From positions 194,800-258,799 of the forward strand of contig JACRPF010000020.1 of NCBI GenBank assembly GCA_016214035.1: a stretch of 64,000 nt of DNA, read 5' to 3'. The stretch comes from Spirochaetota bacterium. Its GTDB lineage: Bacteria; Spirochaetota; Brachyspiria; Brachyspirales; JACRPF01. Positions within the stretch are counted from its first letter, which is position 1. The number at the start of each line of letters is the position of its first letter. This document shows positions 1 to 8,143 of this stretch, in pieces. Both the position numbers and the translations under genes were made by a program. Below the pieces are notes generated by a model. That model was not told the origin of the DNA. It did not search any database and saw nothing but the letters and a program-made list of their open reading frames with translations.

Positions 1-2
1 GC

Positions 3-497
3 ATGCGCGAATCACCCGTGGTGCATTTCCTTGAACGCGAATCATCCATCGCCGCCGACACAATCGATTACGCCACGGTCGATGAAAAGGACATCGTCGA
101 CTTTACGGGCAATGTCCTCATCGTGGAGAATCGCTCCGGGCTCATCGTCACCGCCGGTCAGCTGAAATCGTTTATCAATGACGGCTATTCAAAGATCACC
201 GTCGCGCCGGTCGCCTACCTTACCCGCGAGGATGTCATCGTGACCGCCGTCTATTTCGAACAGTTCGAGGCAAAACACAAGATGCGCGCGAACGGCAATG
301 TTGTTGTCCGCCGCGAAGCGGTAACCGCATATGCCGATATCGCCGTATACGACATACAGGCGAACACCATTAAGCTCTGGGGCGGCATCCCCAAGCTCGT
401 GCAGGAAGGACGCATCATCAACGCGCGCGAGATAACCATGGACGTAAAGACCGGCCGCGTGGAACTCACCCAGCCCCAGGGCGCGTTCGCGCCGTAA
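3..497 (+). CDS. OstA/LptA-like protein, 3' end only
   Basis: This frame is open to the left edge of the window, so the ATG at 3 is probably internal and the gene is partial. The 164 visible residues are a run of short beta-strand repeats (TGNVLIVENRSG, ANGNVVVRREAVTAYADIAVYD, INAREITMDVKTGRVEL), the pattern of the OstA/LptA/LptC fold that carries lipopolysaccharide or other lipids across the periplasm. The call rests on this pattern alone. Any signal peptide would lie outside the window. The gene ends 20 nt before a strong promoter for the next unit, so it closes a separate transcript. A non-LPS role is possible, because many spirochaetes lack classical LPS. Confidence 0.6.
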   Translation: MRESPVVHFLERESSIAADTIDYATVDEKDIVDFTGNVLIVENRSGLIVTAGQLKSFINDGYSKITVAPVAYLTREDVIVTAVYFEQFEAKHKMRANGNVVVRREAVTAYADIAVYDIQANTIKLWGGIPKLVQEGRIINAREITMDVKTGRVELTQPQGAFAP

Positions 498-516
498 AAA
501 AACAGTCTCCACCTGC

Positions 517-545
517 TTGACAAACGACCGCTGACGCAGTATATT
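517..545 (+). promoter_or_regulatory. Sigma-70-type promoter of the arabinose operon
   Basis: A consensus TTGACA (517-522), a 17-nt spacer and TATATT (540-545) lie just upstream of the LacI-type gene. Transcription should start near 552, inside the palindrome at 551-566. Seen by eye; no start site has been measured. Confidence 0.75.
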
Positions 546-550
546 ATGCG

Positions 551-566
551 TGTACGTTAACGCACA
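551..566 (+). promoter_or_regulatory. Palindromic operator for the LacI-family repressor
   Basis: TGTACGTTAACGCACA is a 16-bp inverted repeat with one mismatched pair. It begins 6 nt after the -10 box and overlaps the predicted start point, so a bound repressor would block initiation. LacI-family proteins bind such palindromes and often control their own operon. The match to this regulator is inferred from position. Confidence 0.6.
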
Positions 567-578
567 TTCGGAGCAGCA

Positions 579-1616
579 ATGACCGCACTTCCCACGGTAA
601 AAGACATAGCCGAACGGGCGCAGGTGTCAATCGGCACCGTGGACCGTGTGCTTCACGGACGCGGGCGCGTTGCCGAAGAAACGCTTGTCCGCGTCAACAA
701 TGCCGTCCGTGAACTGGGGTACAAACCGAACATGTTCGCGCGGCATCTTTCGCTCGCCCGTCCGCGGCGATTTGCGGTCGTCATGCCGAGACCGGGGCAG
801 GACAGCGGCTATTGGGGGCTTGCGGTCAACGGACTTCGCCGTGCACGGCAGGAATTATCGGCGTTCGGCGCGGAAGTGCACCGCTATCATTATGACCGAA
901 CAGCCGCCGGTTCGTTCGAACGAGCCATATCACTCGCCCGTACCGAGGGCGCGGATGCGTATCTGGCCGCCTGCGTACGCCCCGGCGAGGGCGGGCGCGT
1001 GCTCCGCGGCTTGAAACAGCCATACGTCCTTTTCGATTCGGAACTTCCCGGCACGAAACCGCTGGCATATATCGGTCAGGACGCGTATGCGAGCGGACGT
1101 CTTGCCGCGCGGCTCATGCAGCTGATAGCTTCCGGAAGCCCCGCAGCCGTCATCCGGACGATGTCGGATGATTTTCATATCAGCGCCCGTGTGCGCGGAT
1201 TTTCAGAATACTATGCGTCGCACGGGCACTCGTCGCGCATAAGGATTTTCGATATCCCCGCGGACGGCGACGAACGCAGTTTCGGACGCATCTGCGGCGA
1301 GATAACCGCGGCGTCTCCAAGTTTCCGGGCGATCTTCGTGAGCAATGCCGAGGCGCATCGCGTTGTCCATTATCTGCGGCTTAAAAAGCGCGCCCGCTGT
1401 TCGGTGATAGGCTACGATCTTATCGAGGCGAACGCCCGCTGTGTCTCATCAGGTACAGTCGACTTCATAATCGATCAGCGTCCCGACGTGCAGGTATATG
1501 AGGGCCTTATGCTCCTCTGCCGCACAACGATACGCAAAGAAAAGCTGAGACGCAGACGCATCATCATGCCGCTTGATATCATCACGAAAGAAAACGTTCA
1601 GTTCCACCATTCATAA
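579..1616 (+). CDS. LacI-family transcriptional regulator of the arabinose operon
   Basis: 345 residues. The N-terminus has the LacI helix-turn-helix (TVKDIAERAQVSIGTVDRVLHGRGRV, in pieces, residues 6-31) and hinge region, followed by a periplasmic-binding-protein-like sensor domain from about residue 62 to 330. The start at 579 follows a GGAG ribosome site. The gene is first in a run with ribulokinase, ribulose-phosphate epimerase, a secreted glycosidase-like protein and an isomerase, so the effector is probably L-arabinose or a breakdown product. This is an inference. The palindrome at 551-566 is its likely target. In many Gram-positives this job is done by a GntR/LacI hybrid AraR; here the DNA-binding domain is LacI type. 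Confidence 0.88.
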   Translation: MTALPTVKDIAERAQVSIGTVDRVLHGRGRVAEETLVRVNNAVRELGYKPNMFARHLSLARPRRFAVVMPRPGQDSGYWGLAVNGLRRARQELSAFGAEVHRYHYDRTAAGSFERAISLARTEGADAYLAACVRPGEGGRVLRGLKQPYVLFDSELPGTKPLAYIGQDAYASGRLAARLMQLIASGSPAAVIRTMSDDFHISARVRGFSEYYASHGHSSRIRIFDIPADGDERSFGRICGEITAASPSFRAIFVSNAEAHRVVHYLRLKKRARCSVIGYDLIEANARCVSSGTVDFIIDQRPDVQVYEGLMLLCRTTIRKEKLRRRRIIMPLDIITKENVQFHHS

Positions 1617-1626
1617 GGAGATCGTT

Positions 1627-3300
1627 ATGGGCGGAAAGTCCTATGTGCTCGGCATCGATTACGGCACCGATTCGGTTCGCGCGCTCATCGTCGATGCCGA
1701 CACCGGAAAGACCGCGGGCGTCGCGGTCAGTTATTATCGCCGGTGGCGGCAGGGAAAGTTTTGTGTTCCGGAAAAGAATCAGTTCCGGCAGCATCCGCTC
1801 GATTACATCGAAGGTCTTGTTGATGCCGTTCAGACCGCGGGAAAATCCGCAGGAATTGCCGTCATGAAAAAGATCGCCGGCATCGCCATCGACACGACCG
1901 GGTCTACACCCGTCGCCGTCGACAAATCCGGCACGCCGCTGGCGCTCAAAAAAGAATTCGCCGATAATCCCAATGCAATGTTCATACTCTGGAAGGATCA
2001 TACCGGTGTACGCGAGGCTGATGAGATTAATAATCTTGCGCGGACCTGGGGCGGCATCGATTACACAAAGTATTCGGGCGGCATTTACTCATCTGAATGG
2101 TTCTGGGCGAAGATTCTGCACACGGTACGAACGGACAGCGCCGTGCGTGCGGCGGCATATTCCTGGGTTGAACATTGTGACTGGCTGCCTGCGCTCCTGA
2201 CGGGAAACACAGATCCGATTGCAGTGAAACGAAGCCGGTGCGCCGCCGGCCACAAAGCGATGTGGCATAACGAATTCGGCGGCCTGCCGTCGCAGGATTT
2301 TTTATCAAAACTGGATCCGCTTCTCGACGGCATCAGAGCGCGTCTCTACACGGAGACCTACACATCCGACACCGCAGCGGGAAAACTATCCGCTGCGTGG
2401 GCGAAAAAACTCGGACTGCCGGAACAAATACCGGTTGCCGTTGGCGCCTTCGATGCGCATATGGGTGCCGTCGGCGGCGAGATAGAACCGTACGCGCTGT
2501 CCAAGGTCATGGGGACATCGACATGTGATATGCTCATCGCCCCGAATACCGAGGTCGGCGGGAAACTGATCAAAGGAATATGCGGGCAGGTGGACGGCTC
2601 CATCGTACCGGGCATGCTCGGCATGGAAGCCGGACAAAGCGCGTTCGGCGATGTATACGCGTGGTTTAAAAAACTTATATTATGGCCGACAGAAAGCATG
2701 CTCGGCAGATCAAAAGCATTGTCAAAAACGGCGAAAGCGAAACTTATCGACGAACTTTCCGACGCGCTGATCGCCGAGTTGTCGAAAGCGGCGGAAAAGA
2801 TTCCCGCGGGAGAAACGGGAATTGTCGCGTTGGACTGGCTCAACGGCCGCCGCACACCGGACGCGGATCAGCTCCTTACCGGCGCCATCGCAGGATTGAA
2901 TCTCGGGAGCACCGCACCGATGATATTCCGTGCGCTCGTCGAAGCCACCGCGTTCGGCGCGAAAAAAATCGTCGACCGTTTCGAAGCTGAAGGCGTACCC
3001 ATTAAAAGCGTCATCGCGCTCGGCGGCATCGCCAAAAAATCACCGTTCGTCATGCAGACGGTCTGCGACGTCATCGGAAGGCCCATCAAGGTTGCGAAGT
3101 CAGATCAGGCCTGCGCGCTCGGCGCGGCGATGTTTGCGGCGGTTGCATCCGGCGTACACCAAAATGTCGCTGCGGCACAGCATGCCATGGGTAGCGGTTT
3201 TGCGAAGGAATACAAGCCCGACAGCAGGCGCGGTGAGATATATCGTACGCTGTATGAAAAGTATTCGAAGCTCGGTTCGTTTGTCGAGCAGTCGAGGTAG
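1627..3300 (+). CDS. araB: L-ribulokinase
   Basis: 557 residues from the ATG at 1627, which has AAGGAG at 1615-1620. An in-frame upstream codon at 1573 lies inside the regulator gene and was rejected. It is an FGGY-family sugar kinase that phosphorylates L-ribulose with ATP in the cytoplasm. The N-terminal GIDYGTDSVRALIVD phosphate-binding loop, the PEKNQFRQHP and DTTGSTPVAVD blocks and the NPNAMFILWKDHT segment closely follow the E. coli AraB layout and separate it from xylulokinase or glycerol kinase. Length matches the family. It sits between the regulator and araD, 3 nt before the latter. Confidence 0.95.
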   Translation: MGGKSYVLGIDYGTDSVRALIVDADTGKTAGVAVSYYRRWRQGKFCVPEKNQFRQHPLDYIEGLVDAVQTAGKSAGIAVMKKIAGIAIDTTGSTPVAVDKSGTPLALKKEFADNPNAMFILWKDHTGVREADEINNLARTWGGIDYTKYSGGIYSSEWFWAKILHTVRTDSAVRAAAYSWVEHCDWLPALLTGNTDPIAVKRSRCAAGHKAMWHNEFGGLPSQDFLSKLDPLLDGIRARLYTETYTSDTAAGKLSAAWAKKLGLPEQIPVAVGAFDAHMGAVGGEIEPYALSKVMGTSTCDMLIAPNTEVGGKLIKGICGQVDGSIVPGMLGMEAGQSAFGDVYAWFKKLILWPTESMLGRSKALSKTAKAKLIDELSDALIAELSKAAEKIPAGETGIVALDWLNGRRTPDADQLLTGAIAGLNLGSTAPMIFRALVEATAFGAKKIVDRFEAEGVPIKSVIALGGIAKKSPFVMQTVCDVIGRPIKVAKSDQACALGAAMFAAVASGVHQNVAAAQHAMGSGFAKEYKPDSRRGEIYRTLYEKYSKLGSFVEQSR

Positions 3301-3303
3301 CGG

Positions 3304-4014
3304 ATGGCGTCATACAAAGAACTCAAGCGCGAGGCGTTCGAAGCGAATCTTGAACTGCCGAAACGGGGACTCGTTCTGTATACATTCGGCAATGCGAGCG
3401 CCGCTGACAGAAAAAGCGGCATGATAGCCATAAAACCGTCCGGTGTGGAATATGACGACCTCACCGCCGACATGATGGTTGTCGTTGATATGAATGGAGT
3501 TGTTGTTGACGGAAAACACCGCCCGTCATCGGATACAAAAACACACTGCGTACTGTATCGCGCTTTCGGGAACATACGCGGCGTGGTGCATACGCATTCA
3601 ACCTATGCCACCGCGTGGGCGCAGGCGATGCGCGCCATTCCCTGTTTCGGCACCACACATGCCGATCATCTTCCCGGCAATGTGCCCTGTACCGAAATGA
3701 TATCAGACGTGCAGATAAAAAAGGATTATGAGGAAGAGACCGGCAATCAGATAGTATCCGCGTTCAGAAAATTAAATCCCGACGAAACACCGATGGTGCT
3801 CGTCGCCGGACACGGACCGTTCACGTGGGGGGCATCAGCCGCAAAGGCCGCATACAACAGCGTGATACTTGAAGAACTCGCAAAGATGGCGTCGATAACG
3901 TGTTCCGTAACTCCTCATGTAAAAGCGGTAAAACGATCACTCATCGAAAAGCATTTTTACCGCAAACACGGAGCGGACGCATATTACGGCCAGAAGAATA
4001 GAGGTGATGCATGA
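3304..4014 (+). CDS. araD: L-ribulose-5-phosphate 4-epimerase
   Basis: 236 residues, a class II aldolase-fold zinc enzyme that converts L-ribulose 5-phosphate to D-xylulose 5-phosphate. Visible markers are the phosphate loops GNASAADR and KPSGVEYDDL, the SSDTKTH block, and the zinc ligands in VVHTHSTYAT (HxH) with the later VAGHGPFTWG His. The C-terminal EKHFYRKHGADAYYGQ tail is typical of AraD. The gene starts 3 nt after araB and its stop overlaps the next start (ATGA at 4011), so the three are very likely one transcript. Confidence 0.95.
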   Translation: MASYKELKREAFEANLELPKRGLVLYTFGNASAADRKSGMIAIKPSGVEYDDLTADMMVVVDMNGVVVDGKHRPSSDTKTHCVLYRAFGNIRGVVHTHSTYATAWAQAMRAIPCFGTTHADHLPGNVPCTEMISDVQIKKDYEEETGNQIVSAFRKLNPDETPMVLVAGHGPFTWGASAAKAAYNSVILEELAKMASITCSVTPHVKAVKRSLIEKHFYRKHGADAYYGQKNRGDA

Positions 4015-6371
4015 AACATGACAGCCGCCTTCTGCTGCTCAGATCATTGATCATTGTATTCATCGCGGTATCGATTGCCTGGAGCGCCACAAACATCATT
4101 GATTTTGACAACGGCAATAATGAATACACGACCGGATCAATTGCTTCGATCTCCGGCGGGAATGCCATCGAAGGATCATCGCTCGTAGCTGATACGCGTA
4201 ACGCTGCCGGTACATGGATACAGTTCTTCGCGTCAAAACCGGGGCTGTTCAAACCGAATACCGAGTACACGGTAATCTTTGATTATAAAAACATTGACCT
4301 GCCGCCGGATTCATATCTGCATTGCGTGATACGCGATCCATCAATCGGCGACAGCAGTACACTCAAGAGCATCAATCTCCCCGATGACACCGGGCTCAAA
4401 ACACGGAAATTCACCGTGCGCATTCCGGACAACACCAGCTATTCATTGATATTTTTTATGCACAAGAAGGGACTTGTGTCTATTGATAATATCCGCATCG
4501 TCGAAGGCGGGTTCGTGGTAAAACGTACGGCCAAACCGGATACACAAAAAGTACAGGAAGATGCCATGCCCCCGCAGGGACCGAAGATGTTTTCCATCGA
4601 CGCTCCGCTCAAAAAGAACGGCCCCGTACTATCCGCTGCCGATTTCGGTGCCGATCCGGCGAATCCGAATAATTTCGAAGCCTTCCAGCGCGCGGCGGCA
4701 GCCTGCCGTGAGCGGAATGCCGCATCGCTTGTCATCCCGAAAGGGAGATATTATCTGGAGAGCATGGAAGATACGCTGCAGTTCGCCAATCTATCCAATT
4801 TCACACTCGACGGTCAGGGGTCTGAACTGATATTTTTCCGGCCGAGACTGAAATGGGGGTGGCCGTTCTTCTATATCACCAATTGCCATCGTGCTCAATT
4901 TCTCAATATCGCCATCGACTGGAATTGGGAAAAAATGCCGCTTGCGAGTGTCGTTACCGTGACCGCGACAGGATCGAACGGCGACTACATAGACTGCAGG
5001 TTCACCGAGCATGAACGGTTTCCGGCGCCCGATGCCATGCCGCGTGATCTGCAGGCGCTTGATCCGAAAACAATGACCGTGGGGTTTGAGGGATCATCCG
5101 ACATCAGCGAATGTTTCCAGGAAAAAATGGAATGGCTCTCCCCGAACACGGCTCGTGTCCGCCTTGATCCGAAAAGCAAATCGTACGGATACGGCAGGTT
5201 TCTTCTGCAGAAAAAGGTCGTCCCGGGCATGTACTTCCGCATGCGTCATTTCAATTACGACATGGGCGGGCTTCGCATCTACGACAGCACGCAAATCACG
5301 CTGTCAAATGCCGCGGTCTATTCTTCGCCGGGCATGGGGATATTCATCAGCGGCGATACGCATCATATCGCGTTCAAAAATGTCCGCATTGCGCCGAAAC
5401 CCGGCGCGTCCAACAGATGCATTTCAACGACCGCTGATCACTTTCATGCGAATAATTCACAGGGGTATCTCCTGTTCGACGGTTGTGATTTCGGCTTCGG
5501 CGGCGATGACTGCATCAATATCCACGACAACAATTTCTACGGCACCAGAACGGGCGAGCGTTCATTTCTCGGAAAACACTTCCGCATGTGGGCCACGCCG
5601 ATACACGAAGGCGATACGATAGAGTTCAGGAACGAGGATCTTTCCCCGGCCGGAGTTCAGGCTGTCATACGATCGTTCTCGTATGACGCGAAAAAAGAAG
5701 AATGCAGCATCGAGTTCGACCGGCCTGTGCCTGACGGCAAGCTGCTCGTCTGCTTCAACCGGCGGTATGGATCGCACAACTATATCATACGAAACTCGTA
5801 TTTTCACGACAACCGCGCGGCGGGTTTCAGGCTGCAGGCGGACAACGGGCTTGCGGAGAACAACCGGTTTTATCATAACCAGATGCCGGCGATACGTATT
5901 GAAACCGGTTATTCGTTGACCTCCTGGTGTGAAGGATACGGACTCACCAATCTTGTCATCCGCGGCAATACGTTTGACAGCTGCAATACCGTCGGCAACG
6001 AAGAGCACGGGCCGGTGATACACATGAGCGTTTTCAGGAAAGACACATCGTCGCCGGACAATAAATCGCCATACCCCATTTTCTCCGATCTTCTTGTCGA
6101 GAGCAACAGGTTCATCAATGCCGCGGGAACGCTTATGACCGTCAGTTCCGCGGGAAATGTGACCATACGCAACAATAAAATATACGGAGAACAGGCGCGG
6201 ATGCAGACAAACGCAAAACGCTCCGCCGTGTATGCATCATATACAACGAATATATCGGTGATCAACAATGTGTGGCAGGCTTCCCCCTACGTACCGGCAC
6301 CCGGCCTCATCTATGAAAGCGATACGATATACGGCATACGGTTTGACGGAAATACCGTGAAACAGGATTAG
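4011..6371 (+). CDS. Secreted right-handed beta-helix protein, probable glycosidase
   Basis: 786 residues, with a signal peptide in the first ~25 residues. Residues ~25-165 resemble a carbohydrate-binding beta-sandwich. From about residue 205 (SAADFGADPANPNNFEAF) to the end there is a pectate-lyase-like parallel beta-helix with repeated N-x-I/F rungs. The central DHFHANNSQGYLLFDGCDF and GFGGDDCINIHDNN blocks recall GH110 alpha-galactosidases, where paired Asp residues are catalytic. The ATG overlaps the araD stop, an unusual coupling of an exported protein to sugar kinase genes. It probably releases an arabinose-containing product, but the substrate cannot be read from sequence. A polysaccharide lyase or epimerase of the same fold is an alternative. 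Confidence 0.75.
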   Translation: MKHDSRLLLLRSLIIVFIAVSIAWSATNIIDFDNGNNEYTTGSIASISGGNAIEGSSLVADTRNAAGTWIQFFASKPGLFKPNTEYTVIFDYKNIDLPPDSYLHCVIRDPSIGDSSTLKSINLPDDTGLKTRKFTVRIPDNTSYSLIFFMHKKGLVSIDNIRIVEGGFVVKRTAKPDTQKVQEDAMPPQGPKMFSIDAPLKKNGPVLSAADFGADPANPNNFEAFQRAAAACRERNAASLVIPKGRYYLESMEDTLQFANLSNFTLDGQGSELIFFRPRLKWGWPFFYITNCHRAQFLNIAIDWNWEKMPLASVVTVTATGSNGDYIDCRFTEHERFPAPDAMPRDLQALDPKTMTVGFEGSSDISECFQEKMEWLSPNTARVRLDPKSKSYGYGRFLLQKKVVPGMYFRMRHFNYDMGGLRIYDSTQITLSNAAVYSSPGMGIFISGDTHHIAFKNVRIAPKPGASNRCISTTADHFHANNSQGYLLFDGCDFGFGGDDCINIHDNNFYGTRTGERSFLGKHFRMWATPIHEGDTIEFRNEDLSPAGVQAVIRSFSYDAKKEECSIEFDRPVPDGKLLVCFNRRYGSHNYIIRNSYFHDNRAAGFRLQADNGLAENNRFYHNQMPAIRIETGYSLTSWCEGYGLTNLVIRGNTFDSCNTVGNEEHGPVIHMSVFRKDTSSPDNKSPYPIFSDLLVESNRFINAAGTLMTVSSAGNVTIRNNKIYGEQARMQTNAKRSAVYASYTTNISVINNVWQASPYVPAPGLIYESDTIYGIRFDGNTVKQD

Positions 6372-6417
6372 CGGGCATTGGCCCATAAAATATGAAAAAT
6401 AATTACGGAGGAATTTC

Positions 6418-7890
6418 ATGACAAACGTACCATCAGTAAAACTCGGCATCGTGGCCGTAAGCCGCGACTGTTTCCCCATCGAACTTTCACGGAAACGGCG
6501 TGATGCGGTCGTCGCCGAATGCGCGAAGAAAAAGATCGACATCGTCTGCATCAACACGGTGATCGAGAACGAGAAGGATACGATGAAAGCGCTTGCGGAA
6601 CTGCAGCAGCAGGGCGTGAACGCCGTCGTCATCTATCTGGGCAATTTCGGCCCCGAGGGTCCCCTTTCGCTGCTCGCCCAGAAATTCGACGGTCCGGTGA
6701 TGGCGTGCGCCGCCGCCGAAGAGACCGGCAAGGACCTCATCGGAGGCCGCGGGGATGCATACTGCGGCATGCTCAACGCATCGTATAACTTTTCGCTCAG
6801 ACATCTGCGTCCGTATATCCCCGAGTATCCGGTGGGCATTCCGTCAGAAATCGCGGACATGATCGCGGATTTTGTGCCGATCTCACGCATCATCCTCGGG
6901 CTCAAAAAACTCAAGGTGTTCGCGTTCGGCCCGCGTCCGCAGGATTTCCTCGCCTGCAACGCGCCCATCAAGGCGCTCTACGACCTCGGCATCGAGATCA
7001 TGGAGAACAGCGAACTCGACCTGTATGATATTTTCAAATCGGCGGCGGGACATAAGGACATCGATGCGGTCGCGTCAGACATGGCGAAAGAGCTCAACCG
7101 GGGCAACAAATATCCCGACATGCTCAAAAAACTCGCGCAGTTCGAAGTCGCGCTCCTGGATTTCTACGAAAAAAATCTCGGCGCATCTTCATACGGAATA
7201 TTCGCCAACAAATGCTGGCCGTCATTCGAAAAGTATTTCGGATTTGTGCCGTGCTACGTAAACTCGCGTCTTGCGGGCCGCGGCATACCGGTGTCATGCG
7301 AAGTTGACATCTACGGCACCGTGAGCGAATACATGGCTACGCTTGCGACAATGTTCCCCGCAACGCTCCTTGATATCAACAACACCGTTCCGTACGACCT
7401 CATCAAGGAGGCGGGCATCACGAACTACAAGCCCACGGACATGTTCATGGGTTTCCACTGCGGCAACACCGCCACGTCGTGCATGGCGAACTATTCGATG
7501 AAGTACCAACTCATCATGCACCGGCTCATGGAGCCCGGAAAGGATCCCGACATCACGCGCGGCACGCTCGAGGGCACCATCAAGCCGGGCGATGTCACCG
7601 TGTTCCGTCTGCAGTCGACGGCGGGAACGGAATTGCGTTCGTACATCGCCGAAGGAGAAGTGCTCAACGTCGATCCGAAATCGTTCGGGGCCATCGGCAT
7701 CTTCGCGATCAAGGAGATGGGACGTTTCTACCGCCATGTGCTCATCGAAAAAAATTATCCGCATCACAGCGCCATCGCGTTCGCGCATGTGGGCCGCGCG
7801 ATCTTTGCGGCGATGAAGATGCTCGGCATCGACGATGTGTCGTTCAACAGACCTGCGGGATTTTTATATCCGAATGAAAATCCTTTTTAG
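6418..7890 (+). CDS. L-fucose/L-arabinose isomerase-fold protein, likely the arabinose isomerase step
   Basis: 490 residues, starting after a strong GGAGG site. The sequence follows the fucose/arabinose isomerase family: an N-terminal Rossmann-like half (residues ~8-170), a middle domain, and a C-terminal half with conserved acidic and His residues (CEVDIYGTVSEYMA, FHCGNTATSCM, HSAIAFAHVG). Those enzymes interconvert aldose and ketose with a metal at the active site. No other araA is present in the operon, so this protein most likely turns L-arabinose into L-ribulose for AraB. Its closest resemblance is to fucose-isomerase-like proteins rather than classical AraA, so L-fucose or another sugar is possible. 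Confidence 0.8.
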   Translation: MTNVPSVKLGIVAVSRDCFPIELSRKRRDAVVAECAKKKIDIVCINTVIENEKDTMKALAELQQQGVNAVVIYLGNFGPEGPLSLLAQKFDGPVMACAAAEETGKDLIGGRGDAYCGMLNASYNFSLRHLRPYIPEYPVGIPSEIADMIADFVPISRIILGLKKLKVFAFGPRPQDFLACNAPIKALYDLGIEIMENSELDLYDIFKSAAGHKDIDAVASDMAKELNRGNKYPDMLKKLAQFEVALLDFYEKNLGASSYGIFANKCWPSFEKYFGFVPCYVNSRLAGRGIPVSCEVDIYGTVSEYMATLATMFPATLLDINNTVPYDLIKEAGITNYKPTDMFMGFHCGNTATSCMANYSMKYQLIMHRLMEPGKDPDITRGTLEGTIKPGDVTVFRLQSTAGTELRSYIAEGEVLNVDPKSFGAIGIFAIKEMGRFYRHVLIEKNYPHHSAIAFAHVGRAIFAAMKMLGIDDVSFNRPAGFLYPNENPF

Positions 7891-7918
7891 ACGGAGTTGA
7901 AAAAAATCGAAAAAGGTA

Positions 7919-7947
7919 TTTACAAATCAATAGAAATGTTGTATACT
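7919..7947 (+). promoter_or_regulatory. Strong sigma-70-type promoter of the micro-gene
   Basis: TTTACA (7919-7924), a 17-nt spacer and TATACT (7942-7947) lie 29 nt before the micro-gene's start codon. The unit is therefore transcribed independently of the arabinose operon. Confidence 0.7.
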
Positions 7948-7976
7948 GATGTTAACATAATTTGAGGAGGGAGCCT

Positions 7977-8036
7977 ATGGCTACCAAGAAGAAAGCAACG
8001 AAAAAAACCAAGAAGACCGCGAAAAAGAAAAGATAG
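7977..8036 (+). CDS. 19-residue Lys/Thr-rich micro-protein
   Basis: The peptide is MATKKKATKKTKKTAKKKR: 11 Lys, 1 Arg, 4 Thr, 2 Ala and the initiator Met, with no acidic residue. A near-perfect GAGGAGGGA ribosome site lies 4-12 nt upstream. It has its own promoter (7919-7947) and is followed by a hairpin (8055-8081). This complete expression unit argues strongly that it is a gene and not chance. The composition resembles the tails of histone H1-like or HU-type nucleoid proteins, so binding to DNA, RNA or polyphosphate is plausible. No function is established by the sequence. Confidence 0.7.
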   Translation: MATKKKATKKTKKTAKKKR

Positions 8037-8054
8037 TTTTTTTCGCATGAACAT

Positions 8055-8092
8055 GGGCGGCGTCGGCAACGACGGCCGCCCTTCTTCATTTA
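8055..8092 (+). terminator. Rho-independent terminator with a GCAA tetraloop
   Basis: GGGCGG-CGTCG pairs with CGACG-(G)-CCGCCC around a GCAA loop, 11 bp with a one-base bulge, followed by a modest T-rich tail (TTCTTCATTT). It lies 18 nt after the micro-gene and before hisH. Confidence 0.65.
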
Positions 8093-8108
8093 TTGGGTAC
8101 TATCCTGT

Positions 8109-8137
8109 TTGCATTTTTTTCCCGGACACGGTATAGT
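8109..8137 (+). promoter_or_regulatory. Promoter of hisH, placing the start codon at +1
   Basis: TTGCAT (8109-8114), a 17-nt spacer and TATAGT (8132-8137) end only 6 nt before the ATG at 8144. There is no Shine-Dalgarno sequence, so the mRNA is probably leaderless. Confidence 0.6.
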
Positions 8138-8143
8138 TTTTTC

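Noticed and set aside
1573-1626. In-frame ATG at 1573 as the start of araB
   Set aside because: It lies inside the regulator gene and adds 18 unrelated residues, while the ATG at 1627 has AAGGAG in the right place.
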